A stretch of DNA of 36,455 nt from JBGPYB01 sp041493035 (GCA_041493035.1 JBGPYB010000028.1:1-36455); one strand, 5' to 3'; positions 23,374-31,742 are shown, numbered from the stretch's first letter. Program-made: numbers and translations. Notes: generated by a model not told the origin, from the letters alone.

Positions 23374-24335
23374 CAAGTCAGGGGAAGGCTCTCGCCACGG
23401 ACGAGGCTGCGGGCGAGACGCGCCACCTCGGTGGCGGGGACGGAGCCAGGAGCCTCGACCATGAAAAGGCGCCGCTGCCGGACGCTCCGCCAGACCGTAT
23501 CGTCGTAGTGGACGTACCCGACGTAGGTGCTGCGGATCCCCAGGTGACGTGCGCAGGCGGTCACCAGCTGATGGCCCACGGGTATGTCGCTGTCGTCACG
23601 CACCTGGTTCACGACGAACCGCGGATGGAAGGCCGCCATCTCCCGCTCCAAGGGCTCGACGGCTTTGGGGTCTTGGCGGCCCACGGCCTGAATGAGGTCC
23701 AGGGGGCTCTTGATGCCATGGGCGTTCTTCTGGTCGAGAGCCGACTCCACGATCTCGCGGACCGTCTCCGTCTGAGCGGCGTTCCGGAGGCGCCGGTAGA
23801 GCGCGCTCTTGATGAAGCGGTACGCGTTCTCGATGGAGGTGGGCTCAGGGACGACGGTGAGGATCCCCAGGTCCGAGATGAGGAAGAAGTCGATGATGTT
23901 GAAAGAGGTCCCCGCGCCCAAGTCCAGGATGACGATGTCGACGTCGAGGGTCCTTATCCGGTTCAGGACGCGCACCTTCTGCTGATACTTGATGTTGGCC
24001 GCGCCCAGGAAGTCCGAGGCGCCACTGATCAACCGGAGCCCCGTGTAACCCGTCTCGACCGCCACGTCCTCGATGCGCTCCACGCGGCGCCTTATGAAGT
24101 CCCCGAGGGTGTGCTCCGGCGGCGTCGAGAGGCCGAGACAGGTGTGCAGATTGGCCCCGCCGAGGTCCGCGTCCACGAGCACGACCCGCTTCCCCATGCG
24201 CGAGAGCTGCCACCCGAGGGACGCCGTCAGAAGCGACTTACCGATGCCGCCCTTTCCGCCGCCAAGAGACCAGATCTGGCGCCGCGGACGCGGAGCCGCG
24301 GCAGGAAGCGCCGCGCCGCCGAGGGTGGCGCTCAT
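23370..24335 (-). CDS. MinD/ParA/FlhG-family P-loop ATPase
   Basis: A 321-residue deviant-Walker ATPase. SLGGGKGGIGKS (Lys28 and Lys33) is the Walker A, VVLVDADLGGANLHTCLG the switch region and DIVILDLGAGTSFNIIDFFLISDLGILTVVPEPTSIENAYRFIKSAL the Walker B region. The last is characteristic of the FlhG/MinD-like branch. A Pro/Arg-rich N-terminal tail of ~20 residues precedes the fold. Relatives position flagella, pili or polar complexes, but no flagellar or pilus genes are here. It is sandwiched by overlaps: ATGA with the secreted protein upstream and GTGA with the J-like/HTH protein downstream. ATG 24335 is chosen because of that overlap and the start of homology. Confidence 0.92.
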   Translation of the reverse strand: MSATLGGAALPAAAPRPRRQIWSLGGGKGGIGKSLLTASLGWQLSRMGKRVVLVDADLGGANLHTCLGLSTPPEHTLGDFIRRRVERIEDVAVETGYTGLRLISGASDFLGAANIKYQQKVRVLNRIRTLDVDIVILDLGAGTSFNIIDFFLISDLGILTVVPEPTSIENAYRFIKSALYRRLRNAAQTETVREIVESALDQKNAHGIKSPLDLIQAVGRQDPKAVEPLEREMAAFHPRFVVNQVRDDSDIPVGHQLVTACARHLGIRSTYVGYVHYDDTVWRSVRQRRLFMVEAPGSVPATEVARLARSLVRGESLPLTW

Positions 24336-24898
24336 TGGAAGACCACGCTGCCAAGGACGGCGTCCAGAAGGGCTCGAGCGCCCGGCGACTTCTTCCACAA
24401 AGGGACCGGAGCGTACGAGATGGCGCAGAGGGACTGCCCGGCTCCGACAAGAGTCACGTTGCGCTGGCGCCACTCGGTGTAGCCGGCGATGGGCTTCAGG
24501 TAGGTCACGACGAAGGCCGAGTCGAGGCCCCTTCGGTCGCCGAAGACGCCGCTGACGAAGTCGTACTCGTACTGGACCCGCGGCTCCTGCTCCATCTCCC
24601 CCGCGAGCCGCTCCAGCATACAGAGGACGTGAAGGCTATCGTAGCCCCGCTCATCCCTGTAAAAGATGAAACGGACCAGCAGGCCGCCTCCCCCGGTCTC
24701 GACCGCGTCAGGGTTGGTCGGCGAGGGTTCCACGCGCCAGTCCTGGGGCGTCCTGAACGTGAAAGCGCCCGACGGGTGTACGTGCTCTCGGGGGAGGAGC
24801 GGGGCGGACTCCCGCTTCTTTCCACCGGCAAGGGCGCCGGCAGGGAGCAACGCCACGAGGATCGCCAGGGTCCAGGGGCGCACCAATGGGATCGGCAC
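24332..24898 (-). CDS. Secreted protein, possible PsbP/DcrB-like fold
   Basis: A 188-residue protein with an N-terminal export signal (VRPWTLAILVALLPAGALAGG). The mature part starts HPSGAFTFRTPQDWRVEPSPTNPDAVETGGGGLLVRFIFYRDERG, a pattern like DcrB/PsbP-type proteins where a hydrophobic TPxDW turn follows a strand. The function is unknown. The start is uncertain: GTG 24898 lies seven bases after a GATAAC hexamer (leaderless), while TTG 24886 and GTG 24883 sit 11 and 14 bases after AAGAGGT; GTG 24931 is also open. It is coupled by an ATGA overlap to the ATPase, so an envelope protein, an ATPase and an HTH protein are made as one unit. Confidence 0.7.
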   Translation of the reverse strand: MPIPLVRPWTLAILVALLPAGALAGGKKRESAPLLPREHVHPSGAFTFRTPQDWRVEPSPTNPDAVETGGGGLLVRFIFYRDERGYDSLHVLCMLERLAGEMEQEPRVQYEYDFVSGVFGDRRGLDSAFVVTYLKPIAGYTEWRQRNVTLVGAGQSLCAISYAPVPLWKKSPGARALLDAVLGSVVFQ

Positions 24899-24905
24899 CT
24901 CTTGC

Positions 24906-24933
24906 GTTATCGATATCTTAGCACCCGCCACAA
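24906..24933 (-). promoter_or_regulatory. Possible promoter of the secreted protein-ATPase-HTH operon
   Basis: TTGTGG (24933-24928), 16 bases, GATAAC (24911-24906) on the minus strand, ending seven bases before GTG 24898. A competing -10, TAAGAT (24920-24915), would give a leader with AAGAGGT as ribosome binding site for TTG 24886. Confidence 0.35.
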
Positions 24934-24950
24934 GGGCGGAGCGCGAGGGG

Positions 24951-27900
24951 CTAGACGGGACTCAGGAGCGTCCCGAGGACGGACGCTAGAAGCACGCGGT
25001 CCAGGGGTTTCGGAACGCAGGCGCGGAATAGGCTGGCATTCGTCCCAAGGTCAGCCTCGGCGGCCAGGACGAAGATCGGGACGCCGGCGGTCGCGGCGCT
25101 GTCGCGCAGGCGCTCGGCCACCTCGTGGGCCTGGAGGCGCGGCAGAATGCGGTCCAAGATGACTGCCACGGGGCGGAGTCGCACCGCGGCCTCGACTGCA
25201 TCGAGGCCATCGGACACCTCGTGAGTTCCGTAGCCCATCTCCTCTGCCACCCGTCGTATCTCTCGCCGCGTCCCCTCGTCCCCCGCGGCCACCAAGACGA
25301 GGGGGCTCCGGGTCTGCGCAGTGACGCCGAAGAGGGGGATGGAGAAGGAGAAGACGGAGCCCTCTCCCGGCCGGCTCTCGGCCCAGAGGCGCCCGCCATG
25401 GGCGCGGACGATGCGGTCGCAAATGTAGAGACCGAGGCCCGAGCCCTCGATGTCGGCCGTCTTGAGGGTTCGCACTCGAGAGAACGGCCGGAAAAGGCGT
25501 TCCAGGTCCGCCGCGGCGATGCCGATGCCGCGGTCGGTCACGGACACCGTGACTGTCTCGCCCTCGACCTCGACTCGGAGGCGAAGCTCCCCTCCGTCGG
25601 GAGAGTACTTGGTCGCGTTCGAGAGGAGATTCTCGATTACTTCGGTGACCCGGTCCCGGTCCGCCCAGCACGGGAGCGGGTCTTCGGGAAGGTCGATGAC
25701 CAGGGGATGGTGGGGATCCGTGGGCACGCGGCCCAGGACGAGGCGCACGACCGCACCGAGATCCATGATGCCGAATTCAAACGGGAAGTGCCCGGTCTCG
25801 AGGCGCGTGGTCTTGAGGGTCTTGTCCACGAGGCTCGCCATGTGTGTGGCGGACCTTATGATCGCTCGGGCCTGGTCGACCCGCTCCTCTCGAGGCGCAT
25901 CGGGCTTCCATTCGAGGAGCTCCGCGTATCCGAGAACGCCCGAGAGCGGCGCCCGAAAATCGTGGGCGACGACGTTCACGACCTCGCTCTTCAGCCGGTC
26001 CAGGTCGACGAGCTTCAGGTTCGTCTGCTCGAGGGCGCGGTAGAGCTCCGCGTTGCGCAGGATGATGCCGATCCCATCGGCGAGGGTCTCGAGGGTGATG
26101 ACCTGCGCGCGGTCGAAGGCCCGGGGCAGGTCGCTCTCGACGTTGAGGATGGCGACGACCTCGTCCCCCGAGACGATGGGAATGGCCACCTCGCTGCGGG
26201 TCGTGGCGACGATTCGGACGTAGTCGGGGTCGTCCGCAACGTTGGGAACCATGACGGTTCGCTTTTCCCGAAGCGCGCGCCCCGTGATCCCCTCGAAGAG
26301 CGGATAGGCGTCCCGTACGAGCAGCGTGGGGTCGGGTCCAGCCGCCGCGACAGTGCGCTCGAGGCCCGCTTCGCGATCGGGGACGCCGATCATCACCACG
26401 GGGAACCGGAACGCCTCCTGGATCCGCCGCACCGAGGTCTCGAGGATCCGATCCCGCGACAGGTTCCCGGCGATCTCGCGGATGAGGGTGTTCACGAGGG
26501 CGAGCTGGTCGCTCCTTTCGCGCTCTCCCGCGAAGGCCATGGAGTTTGCCACCGCAATGGAGAGCTGGCCGGCAAAGCGCGTGAGGTACTCGAGATCGTC
26601 GTGGGTAAAGCGCGGCGTCCCCGGCTTCCGAGTGGCGTTCAAGACGCCAAAGAGGACGGGCGCGCCTCGCTCGTGGTCGAAGTGCGTCAGCGGCACGCAG
26701 AGGATCCGTCCAACGGGGTTGCCTCGGGGGACGAAGTCCGGGTTCACGTCGGCATCGTTGACCATGGCCGGAACCCAGTCCCGCGCGACGCGACCGGCAA
26801 TTCCTTCCCCGAGACGGAAGATGGAGACCGCGTAGGGTTCCCGCGAGGGGTCACGGGCCCAGGCCGCGAAGAGCTGGAGCATCCCCTCGGCCTCGCTGAG
26901 GCGAAACGCCGAGACGTGATCGGCTTTGATGAGGCGCCCGGCTTCCTCGGTGGATTTGACGAAGAGACCCTTGAGGTCCCGAAGGGCCGAGGTCTCGAGG
27001 CCGAGGTCGTACAAGGTGGCCATCTGCCGCGCCATCCGTTCGGTGGCTTCTATGCCGGCCGTCTTCTGGAGCGCCAGGGCGAGCTGCCCGCTCAGGGCGG
27101 AGAGAAGGTTGACCTCGTCCTCGCCGAAGCCTCCGTCGCCGCTCCTCAGGACGTTCAGGACGCCGAGGGCCTGCTCCCCTGCCCTGACGGGCACGGCGAT
27201 CTCCGAGAACCCCTCGCGCGCCGCTTGCAGCGGGGCGCCGCCGCGGACGGCCCACGTCAGGCGCTCGAGGTCCACGCTCAGGGCGCCGGGGCGTTCGCCG
27301 CCCGCCTCGCACTCCAGGGTCAGGGTCGTCTCTCCCGGGGCGAAATAGGCCACGTGACCGTAGCCCAGCTCCTTCTGCACTCGCGACACCGTCAGCGTCA
27401 GGAGCCGGCCACGGTCGGTGGTCGCCGCCATGGCGCCCATGATGTCGGGAAGGCGTTCGAGGCGCGCCGTGTGACGCCGCTGTGCGTCGAAGATCTGCCG
27501 GCTGCGCACGAAGGTGGCCGCCGGCCCCGCCAGGATGGAGATGAGGTGGATGTCCTCTTCGTTGAACCCGCCCTCCTTGTTGGCTGCGGCGAGCATCCCG
27601 AGGACGTCCCCTTCGGAGATCATGGGAACGAGCACCAGCGACTCGGCGCCAATGGTGGCCGCGATCTCCGGCAGCAGCCTGGGGTCGGAGCGAGCGTGGT
27701 TGCTGACGTACGCGCGGCCTGATTCGAAGTTCCAGAGGCTGCGAAAGTCCGGGTAGCGGAGCTTCCGCGTCTGCTCGTCGGCGAGCCCGAAAGCCGGCAG
27801 GGCCGCTTCCAAGGTGCGCGAGGCCGAGTCGTAGAGCCAGAGGATGCAGAGCGGCGCGCCGATGAGGCTGGCGAGACGCTCGGTCACCATGCGGTGGAAC

Positions 27901-28400
27901 TCCGCAGGCTCGGCGATCAGGGACCAGTCCCGCCCGATCTCGTGGAGGAGCGCCATGTCCCGGACGCGGGACTGGGCTTCCTCGCGAGAGCGGAGGATTT
28001 CGTCGCTCAGGGCCTTCAGCCTGACGAACGACCGCACCTTGAGGATGAGAGCCGCCGTGTCGAGAGGCTTGTGGAGGAAGTCGTCGACCCCGGCCTCGTA
28101 GCTCTGCCGCGCGGCCGAGGCGTCGCCGGTGCCGGTGAGCATCACGATGGGGAGGGAAGGCCCGTGGCGCTCCCGTATCCTCGTGCAGGCCTCGACGCCG
28201 CTCATCCCCGGAAGCCCGATGTCGAGGAGGACGAGATCGCAACGCGCCGCCTCCAGCGTATCGAGGGCTTCCTCCCCGGAATCGGCACGGAGCACGGAAT
28301 ACCCGTGGAGCGACAGCAGGTCAGCCAGGGCGCGGGCCACCCCCGGGTCGTCGTCGACGACCAGGATGCGGGGGACGTGGCCGTGAGCGTCGTCAGCCAT
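24951..28400 (-). CDS. Hybrid histidine kinase: REC - four GAF - HisKA - HATPase - receiver-like
   Basis: A 1149-residue soluble signalling protein. A receiver domain (~10-125; Asp16-18, phosphoacceptor Asp60, Lys111) leads to about four GAF domains (~150-305, ~325-460, ~485-640, ~655-800). HisKA follows with His813 in VVAHDFRAPLSGVLGY, then HATPase with the N box ENLLSNATKYSPDG, DRGIGI and GSGLGLYICDRIVRAHGG. The last ~115 residues are a second receiver-like domain with Asp1083 (VILDRILP) and Lys1131, but the N-terminal acidic pair is replaced (LVLVAAGDEG), so phosphorylation there is doubtful. No membrane helices are present, so it senses cytoplasmic signals. ATG 28400 overlaps the CoA-transferase stop by eight bases. 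It converges on nothing and ends 53 bases before the next leftward gene. Confidence 0.92.
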   Translation of the reverse strand: MADDAHGHVPRILVVDDDPGVARALADLLSLHGYSVLRADSGEEALDTLEAARCDLVLLDIGLPGMSGVEACTRIRERHGPSLPIVMLTGTGDASAARQSYEAGVDDFLHKPLDTAALILKVRSFVRLKALSDEILRSREEAQSRVRDMALLHEIGRDWSLIAEPAEFHRMVTERLASLIGAPLCILWLYDSASRTLEAALPAFGLADEQTRKLRYPDFRSLWNFESGRAYVSNHARSDPRLLPEIAATIGAESLVLVPMISEGDVLGMLAAANKEGGFNEEDIHLISILAGPAATFVRSRQIFDAQRRHTARLERLPDIMGAMAATTDRGRLLTLTVSRVQKELGYGHVAYFAPGETTLTLECEAGGERPGALSVDLERLTWAVRGGAPLQAAREGFSEIAVPVRAGEQALGVLNVLRSGDGGFGEDEVNLLSALSGQLALALQKTAGIEATERMARQMATLYDLGLETSALRDLKGLFVKSTEEAGRLIKADHVSAFRLSEAEGMLQLFAAWARDPSREPYAVSIFRLGEGIAGRVARDWVPAMVNDADVNPDFVPRGNPVGRILCVPLTHFDHERGAPVLFGVLNATRKPGTPRFTHDDLEYLTRFAGQLSIAVANSMAFAGERERSDQLALVNTLIREIAGNLSRDRILETSVRRIQEAFRFPVVMIGVPDREAGLERTVAAAGPDPTLLVRDAYPLFEGITGRALREKRTVMVPNVADDPDYVRIVATTRSEVAIPIVSGDEVVAILNVESDLPRAFDRAQVITLETLADGIGIILRNAELYRALEQTNLKLVDLDRLKSEVVNVVAHDFRAPLSGVLGYAELLEWKPDAPREERVDQARAIIRSATHMASLVDKTLKTTRLETGHFPFEFGIMDLGAVVRLVLGRVPTDPHHPLVIDLPEDPLPCWADRDRVTEVIENLLSNATKYSPDGGELRLRVEVEGETVTVSVTDRGIGIAAADLERLFRPFSRVRTLKTADIEGSGLGLYICDRIVRAHGGRLWAESRPGEGSVFSFSIPLFGVTAQTRSPLVLVAAGDEGTRREIRRVAEEMGYGTHEVSDGLDAVEAAVRLRPVAVILDRILPRLQAHEVAERLRDSAATAGVPIFVLAAEADLGTNASLFRACVPKPLDRVLLASVLGTLLSPV

Positions 28401-29712
28401 GGGGTGAACGGTGATGATACACCGACACGACGCCGTCCCGCCGAAGCGCCTCGATGGCGTCAGGTCCCAGGCCAAGGCGTTCGGCCAGCACTTCGGCAGT
28501 GTGTTCGCCGAGGAGAGGTGGCGGGCGCTGGCTCCCTCGCCCGGCGTCGGAAAGGCCGATGGGGCTGCCGACGTATCGCCCGGCGCCGAGAGTCGGGTGT
28601 CTCACGTCGAGGAGCAAGCCACGAGCCGCCACCTGGGGGCCGCCCAAGGCCTCGGCGACCGTACGGACGCGCCCACAGGGAACGCCGGCATCACCCAGGG
28701 CCGACACCCATGCGTCGACGCTTCGGCCGCGCAGGATCGGTGCGAGGCAGGCTCGCAGGGCCTCGTAGTTCAGGACGCGAAGGGCGTTCGTCCGAAAGCG
28801 AGCATCCTCGGCCATGGCGGGAGCTCCGAGAGCGGCACAGAAGGCCCGCCAAAGCGCCTCGCTGCCGACGCCGACGATCACGTGGCCGTCGGCGGCGTCG
28901 AACGTCTCATAGGGTGCCAGGCTCGGGTGTCGGTTGCCAAGCCGCCTGGGGACTTGCCCCGCCAGGAGCCAGGTCGCGTTGTGGTATGCCAAGGCCGAGA
29001 GCAGACTCTCGAGTAACGAGACGTCGACGCGGCTTCCCTCGCCTGTCCGCTCGCGCCGGAGAAGCGCCAGCAGGATCCCCTGGAACGCGGTCATCCCGGC
29101 GATCACGTCGGCGAGCGACGCCCCGACCTTCGAAGGATCGCCCTCGGGCGTGCCGGTGATGCTCATGAGCCCGGCCTCGCCCTGGATCACCGCATCGTAG
29201 CCGGGGCGCCCTCCCCATGGACCATCGGCGCCATAGCCGGAGATGGACGCGTAGACGAGGCGCGGCACGCGGCGGCGAACCTCCTCGTACGAGAACCCGA
29301 GCTTCGCGAGCGTCCCGGGGCGGAAGTTCTCAACGAGGGCGTCGGCCGTCTCGAGAAGCCGCCAGAGAATCTCGCACCCTCGAGGATCCTTCAGGTTGAG
29401 AGCCAGGCTCCGCTTCCCCAGATTGACCGAAAGGAAGTAGGCGCTCTCGCCGCGCTGCTCAGCGGCGAGCGAAGCGGGATTCACCCCCATTCGGGGGCGG
29501 GCTCCCGCGAGGTGAGCGGGGGGTTCAGGGGGGCGCGCCGCAGCGCCCCGCTGCTTGATAAACGGAGGTCCCCACCCCCGTGTATCGTCACCTTTGACGG
29601 GCTCCTCGATCTTGACGACGTCTGCACCGGCGTCGGCGAGCGCCTGAGTGCAGTACGGCCCCGCCAGGATCCTCGAGAGGTCGATGACCCGGACGCCCTG
29701 GAGGGGATTCAC
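28393..29712 (-). CDS. Class III (CaiB/BaiF) CoA-transferase with an in-frame insertion
   Basis: A 439-residue member of the formyl-CoA transferase / CaiB family, moving CoA between carboxylic acids. The opening GVRVIDLSRILAGPYCTQALADAGADVVKIE, the catalytic Asp173 in GRPGYDAVIQGEAGLMSITG, the RVDVSLLESLLSALAYHNATWLL helix and the C-terminal GVPCGRVRTVAEAL are all present. Between GDDTRGWGPPFI and GESAYFLSVNLGKRSLALNL, normally almost adjacent, lie ~35 extra residues (~53-87) rich in Ala, Pro and Arg. This stretch is encoded by a highly palindromic DNA segment. Substrate unknown. GTG 29712 overlaps the stop of a small upstream ORF (GTGA). Cotranscribed with the hybrid kinase. Confidence 0.9.
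   Translation of the reverse strand: MNPLQGVRVIDLSRILAGPYCTQALADAGADVVKIEEPVKGDDTRGWGPPFIKQRGAAARPPEPPAHLAGARPRMGVNPASLAAEQRGESAYFLSVNLGKRSLALNLKDPRGCEILWRLLETADALVENFRPGTLAKLGFSYEEVRRRVPRLVYASISGYGADGPWGGRPGYDAVIQGEAGLMSITGTPEGDPSKVGASLADVIAGMTAFQGILLALLRRERTGEGSRVDVSLLESLLSALAYHNATWLLAGQVPRRLGNRHPSLAPYETFDAADGHVIVGVGSEALWRAFCAALGAPAMAEDARFRTNALRVLNYEALRACLAPILRGRSVDAWVSALGDAGVPCGRVRTVAEALGGPQVAARGLLLDVRHPTLGAGRYVGSPIGLSDAGRGSQRPPPLLGEHTAEVLAERLGLGPDAIEALRRDGVVSVYHHRSPHG
29452..29556. repeat. Palindromic element inserted in frame in the CoA-transferase gene
   Basis: About 105 bases encode the extra residues. On the plus strand GCGGGA (29474-29479) pairs with TCCCGC (29503-29508), enclosing CCCCC (29484-29488), ATTC, GGGGG (29493-29497). 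A second hairpin is GGGGCGC (29530-29536) with GCGCCCC (29543-29549). No stop codon arises in the gene's frame. This resembles palindromic mobile elements that insert in frame into genes of some other bacteria. No second copy was noticed in this window. Edges are judged from where family similarity stops and resumes, so they are approximate. Confidence 0.6.
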
Positions 29713-29879
29713 CCCCGGGTGCGGGACTCCGCGGCCGTCTCCGCGCCCACCTTCGTGAGCGGAGTCAAGGCGTCCGCCACGACGTCACCGTGACGACTAT
29801 AGAAGGACGACTGCCGGCGGTAACATCGGCATCCCTCGACGTCGAACGCCACGCAGGAATCGATGGTCTTGCGGGACAT
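29709..29879 (-). CDS. Possible 56-residue ORF upstream of the CoA-transferase gene
   Basis: MSRKTIDSCVAF... ending AAESRTRG; the stop overlaps the CoA-transferase GTG as GTGA, as in most gene pairs of this window. ATG 29879 lies six bases after GACACT (29891-29886), with TTGACT (29915-29910) eighteen bases further up, the short-leader geometry seen elsewhere. No family is recognised, and the composition, with several Cys and Arg residues, is not clearly protein-like. It may be a leader ORF or chance. Confidence 0.3.
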   Translation of the reverse strand: MSRKTIDSCVAFDVEGCRCYRRQSSFYSRHGDVVADALTPLTKVGAETAAESRTRG

Positions 29880-29922
29880 CGACTGAGTGTCCCCCCTCGC
29901 CCCGACGGAAGTCAACACGAGC

Positions 29923-29928
29923 TACAAT
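29923..29928 (+). promoter_or_regulatory. Predicted -10 for the PH-like membrane protein gene
   Basis: TACAAT ends nine bases before ATG 29938. No ribosome binding site and no clear -35 are seen, so the transcript is predicted to have almost no leader. Confidence 0.45.
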
Positions 29929-29937
29929 CCGCCCCCA

Positions 29938-30453
29938 ATGACCCCAAGGCGCTGGCTCATCGTGCTCGGCCTTGCCCTGGTCGGGGCCGGAATGTTCTTC
30001 TCCGTGGGTCCGCCAGACCTGGTGCTGCTCAATACCAGCTTGCGCCTGCAATATCCCTGGTCTCGAGGCGGCGGCGCCCTGGTCGCGGTGGCAGGACTTC
30101 TCGTCTTTGCGGGGACCATGACGAAGCTGGCCGTGCGCCTTCTCTGCGGTGTCCTCGGGATCGGTGCGCTTCTCGTCTCTCTCCACCTCTTGCGCTATCA
30201 GCTGGAGGCCACTGACGCGGGACTCGTGTCGCGCGGCGTTCTGGACTCGACGGCCATCGGCTGGAATGAAGTGCGAAAGGTGGAGCGGATAGGCGACAGC
30301 ATCTTGATCACGGGGCCGGGGGAAGCCAGCATTACCGTCGACACGACGGACTTCGAGCCGGAACAGCGAGCAAGCCTGGAAAGAGCCATATCGAGGCGGG
30401 TCCGCGAAACCGCGGGTCGGCCGGAGGCGCCGGCCGCCGCGAAGAATCCCTAG
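29938..30453 (+). CDS. Small membrane protein with PH-like C-terminal domain
   Basis: A 171-residue protein with about three hydrophobic segments in its first ~95 residues (LIVLGLALVGAGMFFSV, GGALVAVAGLLVFAGTM, LLCGVLGIGALLVSLHLL). A small beta-rich domain follows (LEATDAGLVSRGVLDSTAIGWNEVRKVERIGDSILITG), resembling bacterial PH domains, with a final helix (QRASLERAISRRV). The function is unknown. ATG 29938 follows the -10 by nine bases. The stop TAG lies in CTAG (30450-30453), shared with convergent gltA. Confidence 0.65.
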   Translation: MTPRRWLIVLGLALVGAGMFFSVGPPDLVLLNTSLRLQYPWSRGGGALVAVAGLLVFAGTMTKLAVRLLCGVLGIGALLVSLHLLRYQLEATDAGLVSRGVLDSTAIGWNEVRKVERIGDSILITGPGEASITVDTTDFEPEQRASLERAISRRVRETAGRPEAPAAAKNP

Positions 30454-31742
30454 CCCCGCTGGTCGAGGGGCACGTAGTCGCGGCGAGGCGCGCCCAAATA
30501 GACCTGCCGGGGGCGCGCGATCTTCTGATCCTTGTCGTCGAGCATCTCGTCCCATTGGGCGAGCCATCCCGAGACTCGGGGAATGGCGAAAAGCACCGGG
30601 AACATGTCCACCGGGAACCCCATGGCCTGATAGATCAGCCCCGAATAGAAGTCCACGTTTGGATAGAGCTTCCGCTTGATGAAGTACTCATCGGAAAGGG
30701 CGATGCGCTCCAACTCGAGGGCGATGTCCAGGAGTGGGTTCTGGCCGGTCACCTGAAACACCTCGTCGGCCATCTTCTTGATGAACTCCGCCCGCGGATC
30801 GTAGTTCTTGTAGACGCGGTGGCCGAAGCCCATGAGTCGCACTTCGCCGCCACTCGTCTTCACTTCCTTGATGAACGCGGGGATGTTGTCGCGGGATCCG
30901 ATCTCCCGAAGCATCCCGAGGACCATCTCGTTGGCGCCACCGTGGAGAGGCCCGTAGAGGGCCGCGATGGCCGCAGCCGTCGCCGAGTAGGGGTCCGCTT
31001 CCGAAGAGCCCACGGCGCGCATCGCCGACGTGGAACAGTTCTGCTCGTGGTCCGCGTGGAGGATGAAGAGCACCTCGAGTGCGCGCTCGAGCACCGGGCT
31101 CGCCTCGTAGCGAGCCCCCACCTTGAACATCATCTGCAGGAAGTTGCCGCAGTAGGAGAGGTCGTTGTCGGGGTAGGCGTAGGGCAACCCCACGGAATGG
31201 CGATACGCGAAGGCCGCCAGGGTCGTGATCTTCGCCATGAGGCGGAAGATCTGGTCCCGGCGACTGTCCCGGTCGCGGACGTTCTTGGCCTCGGGGTAGA
31301 ACGTCGAGAGCGCCGCGACGGTGGAGACGAGCATCCCCATGGGGTGGGCGTCGTATCGGAACCCCACCATCAATTCCTTGATGTTCTCGTGGACCATGGT
31401 GTGGTAGGTGATGTTGTGGGTCCATTCGTCGTACTCGGCCTTGGACGGCAACTCGCCGTAGAGGATCAGGTACGCCGTTTCCAGGTAGGTGCTGTGCTCG
31501 GCCAGTTGCTCGATGGGATAGCCGCGGTAGTTGAGGATGCCTTTGTCCCCGTCGATGAACGTGATACGGCTCTTGCAGGAAGCCGTGTTGCTGTAGGCCG
31601 GGTCGTAGGTCATCAGCCCGAAGTCGTCGGGCGCGGCCTTGATCTGGCGGAGATCGATGGCGCGGACCGTCCCGTTCTCGATGGGAAGCTCGTACGTCTT
31701 CCCCGTGCGATTGTCGGTAACGGTGAGGGAGTCTTTGGCCAT
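30450..31742 (-). CDS. gltA: Citrate synthase
   Basis: A 430-residue type II (hexameric, E. coli-like) citrate synthase condensing oxaloacetate and acetyl-CoA at the TCA-cycle entry. The N-terminal beta domain opens SLTVTDNRTGKTYELPI. Catalytic parts visible are YGPLHGGANEMVL (His), GFGHRVYKNYDPRA (His) and NVDFYSGLIYQAMGFPVDMFPVLFAIPRVSGW (Asp). ATG 31742 has GGAGG in CCGGAGGACC just upstream. It lies 30 bases after bfr on the same strand, so it may be cotranscribed with the iron-storage genes. Confidence 0.96.
   Translation of the reverse strand: MAKDSLTVTDNRTGKTYELPIENGTVRAIDLRQIKAAPDDFGLMTYDPAYSNTASCKSRITFIDGDKGILNYRGYPIEQLAEHSTYLETAYLILYGELPSKAEYDEWTHNITYHTMVHENIKELMVGFRYDAHPMGMLVSTVAALSTFYPEAKNVRDRDSRRDQIFRLMAKITTLAAFAYRHSVGLPYAYPDNDLSYCGNFLQMMFKVGARYEASPVLERALEVLFILHADHEQNCSTSAMRAVGSSEADPYSATAAAIAALYGPLHGGANEMVLGMLREIGSRDNIPAFIKEVKTSGGEVRLMGFGHRVYKNYDPRAEFIKKMADEVFQVTGQNPLLDIALELERIALSDEYFIKRKLYPNVDFYSGLIYQAMGFPVDMFPVLFAIPRVSGWLAQWDEMLDDKDQKIARPRQVYLGAPRRDYVPLDQRG

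Noticed and set aside
25125..27722. 865-codon open frame on the plus strand opposite the hybrid kinase
   Set aside because: Composition is Arg/Gly/Glu-rich with no domain, and it is antisense to clear REC, GAF and kinase motifs. Long antisense frames are expected at this G+C content.
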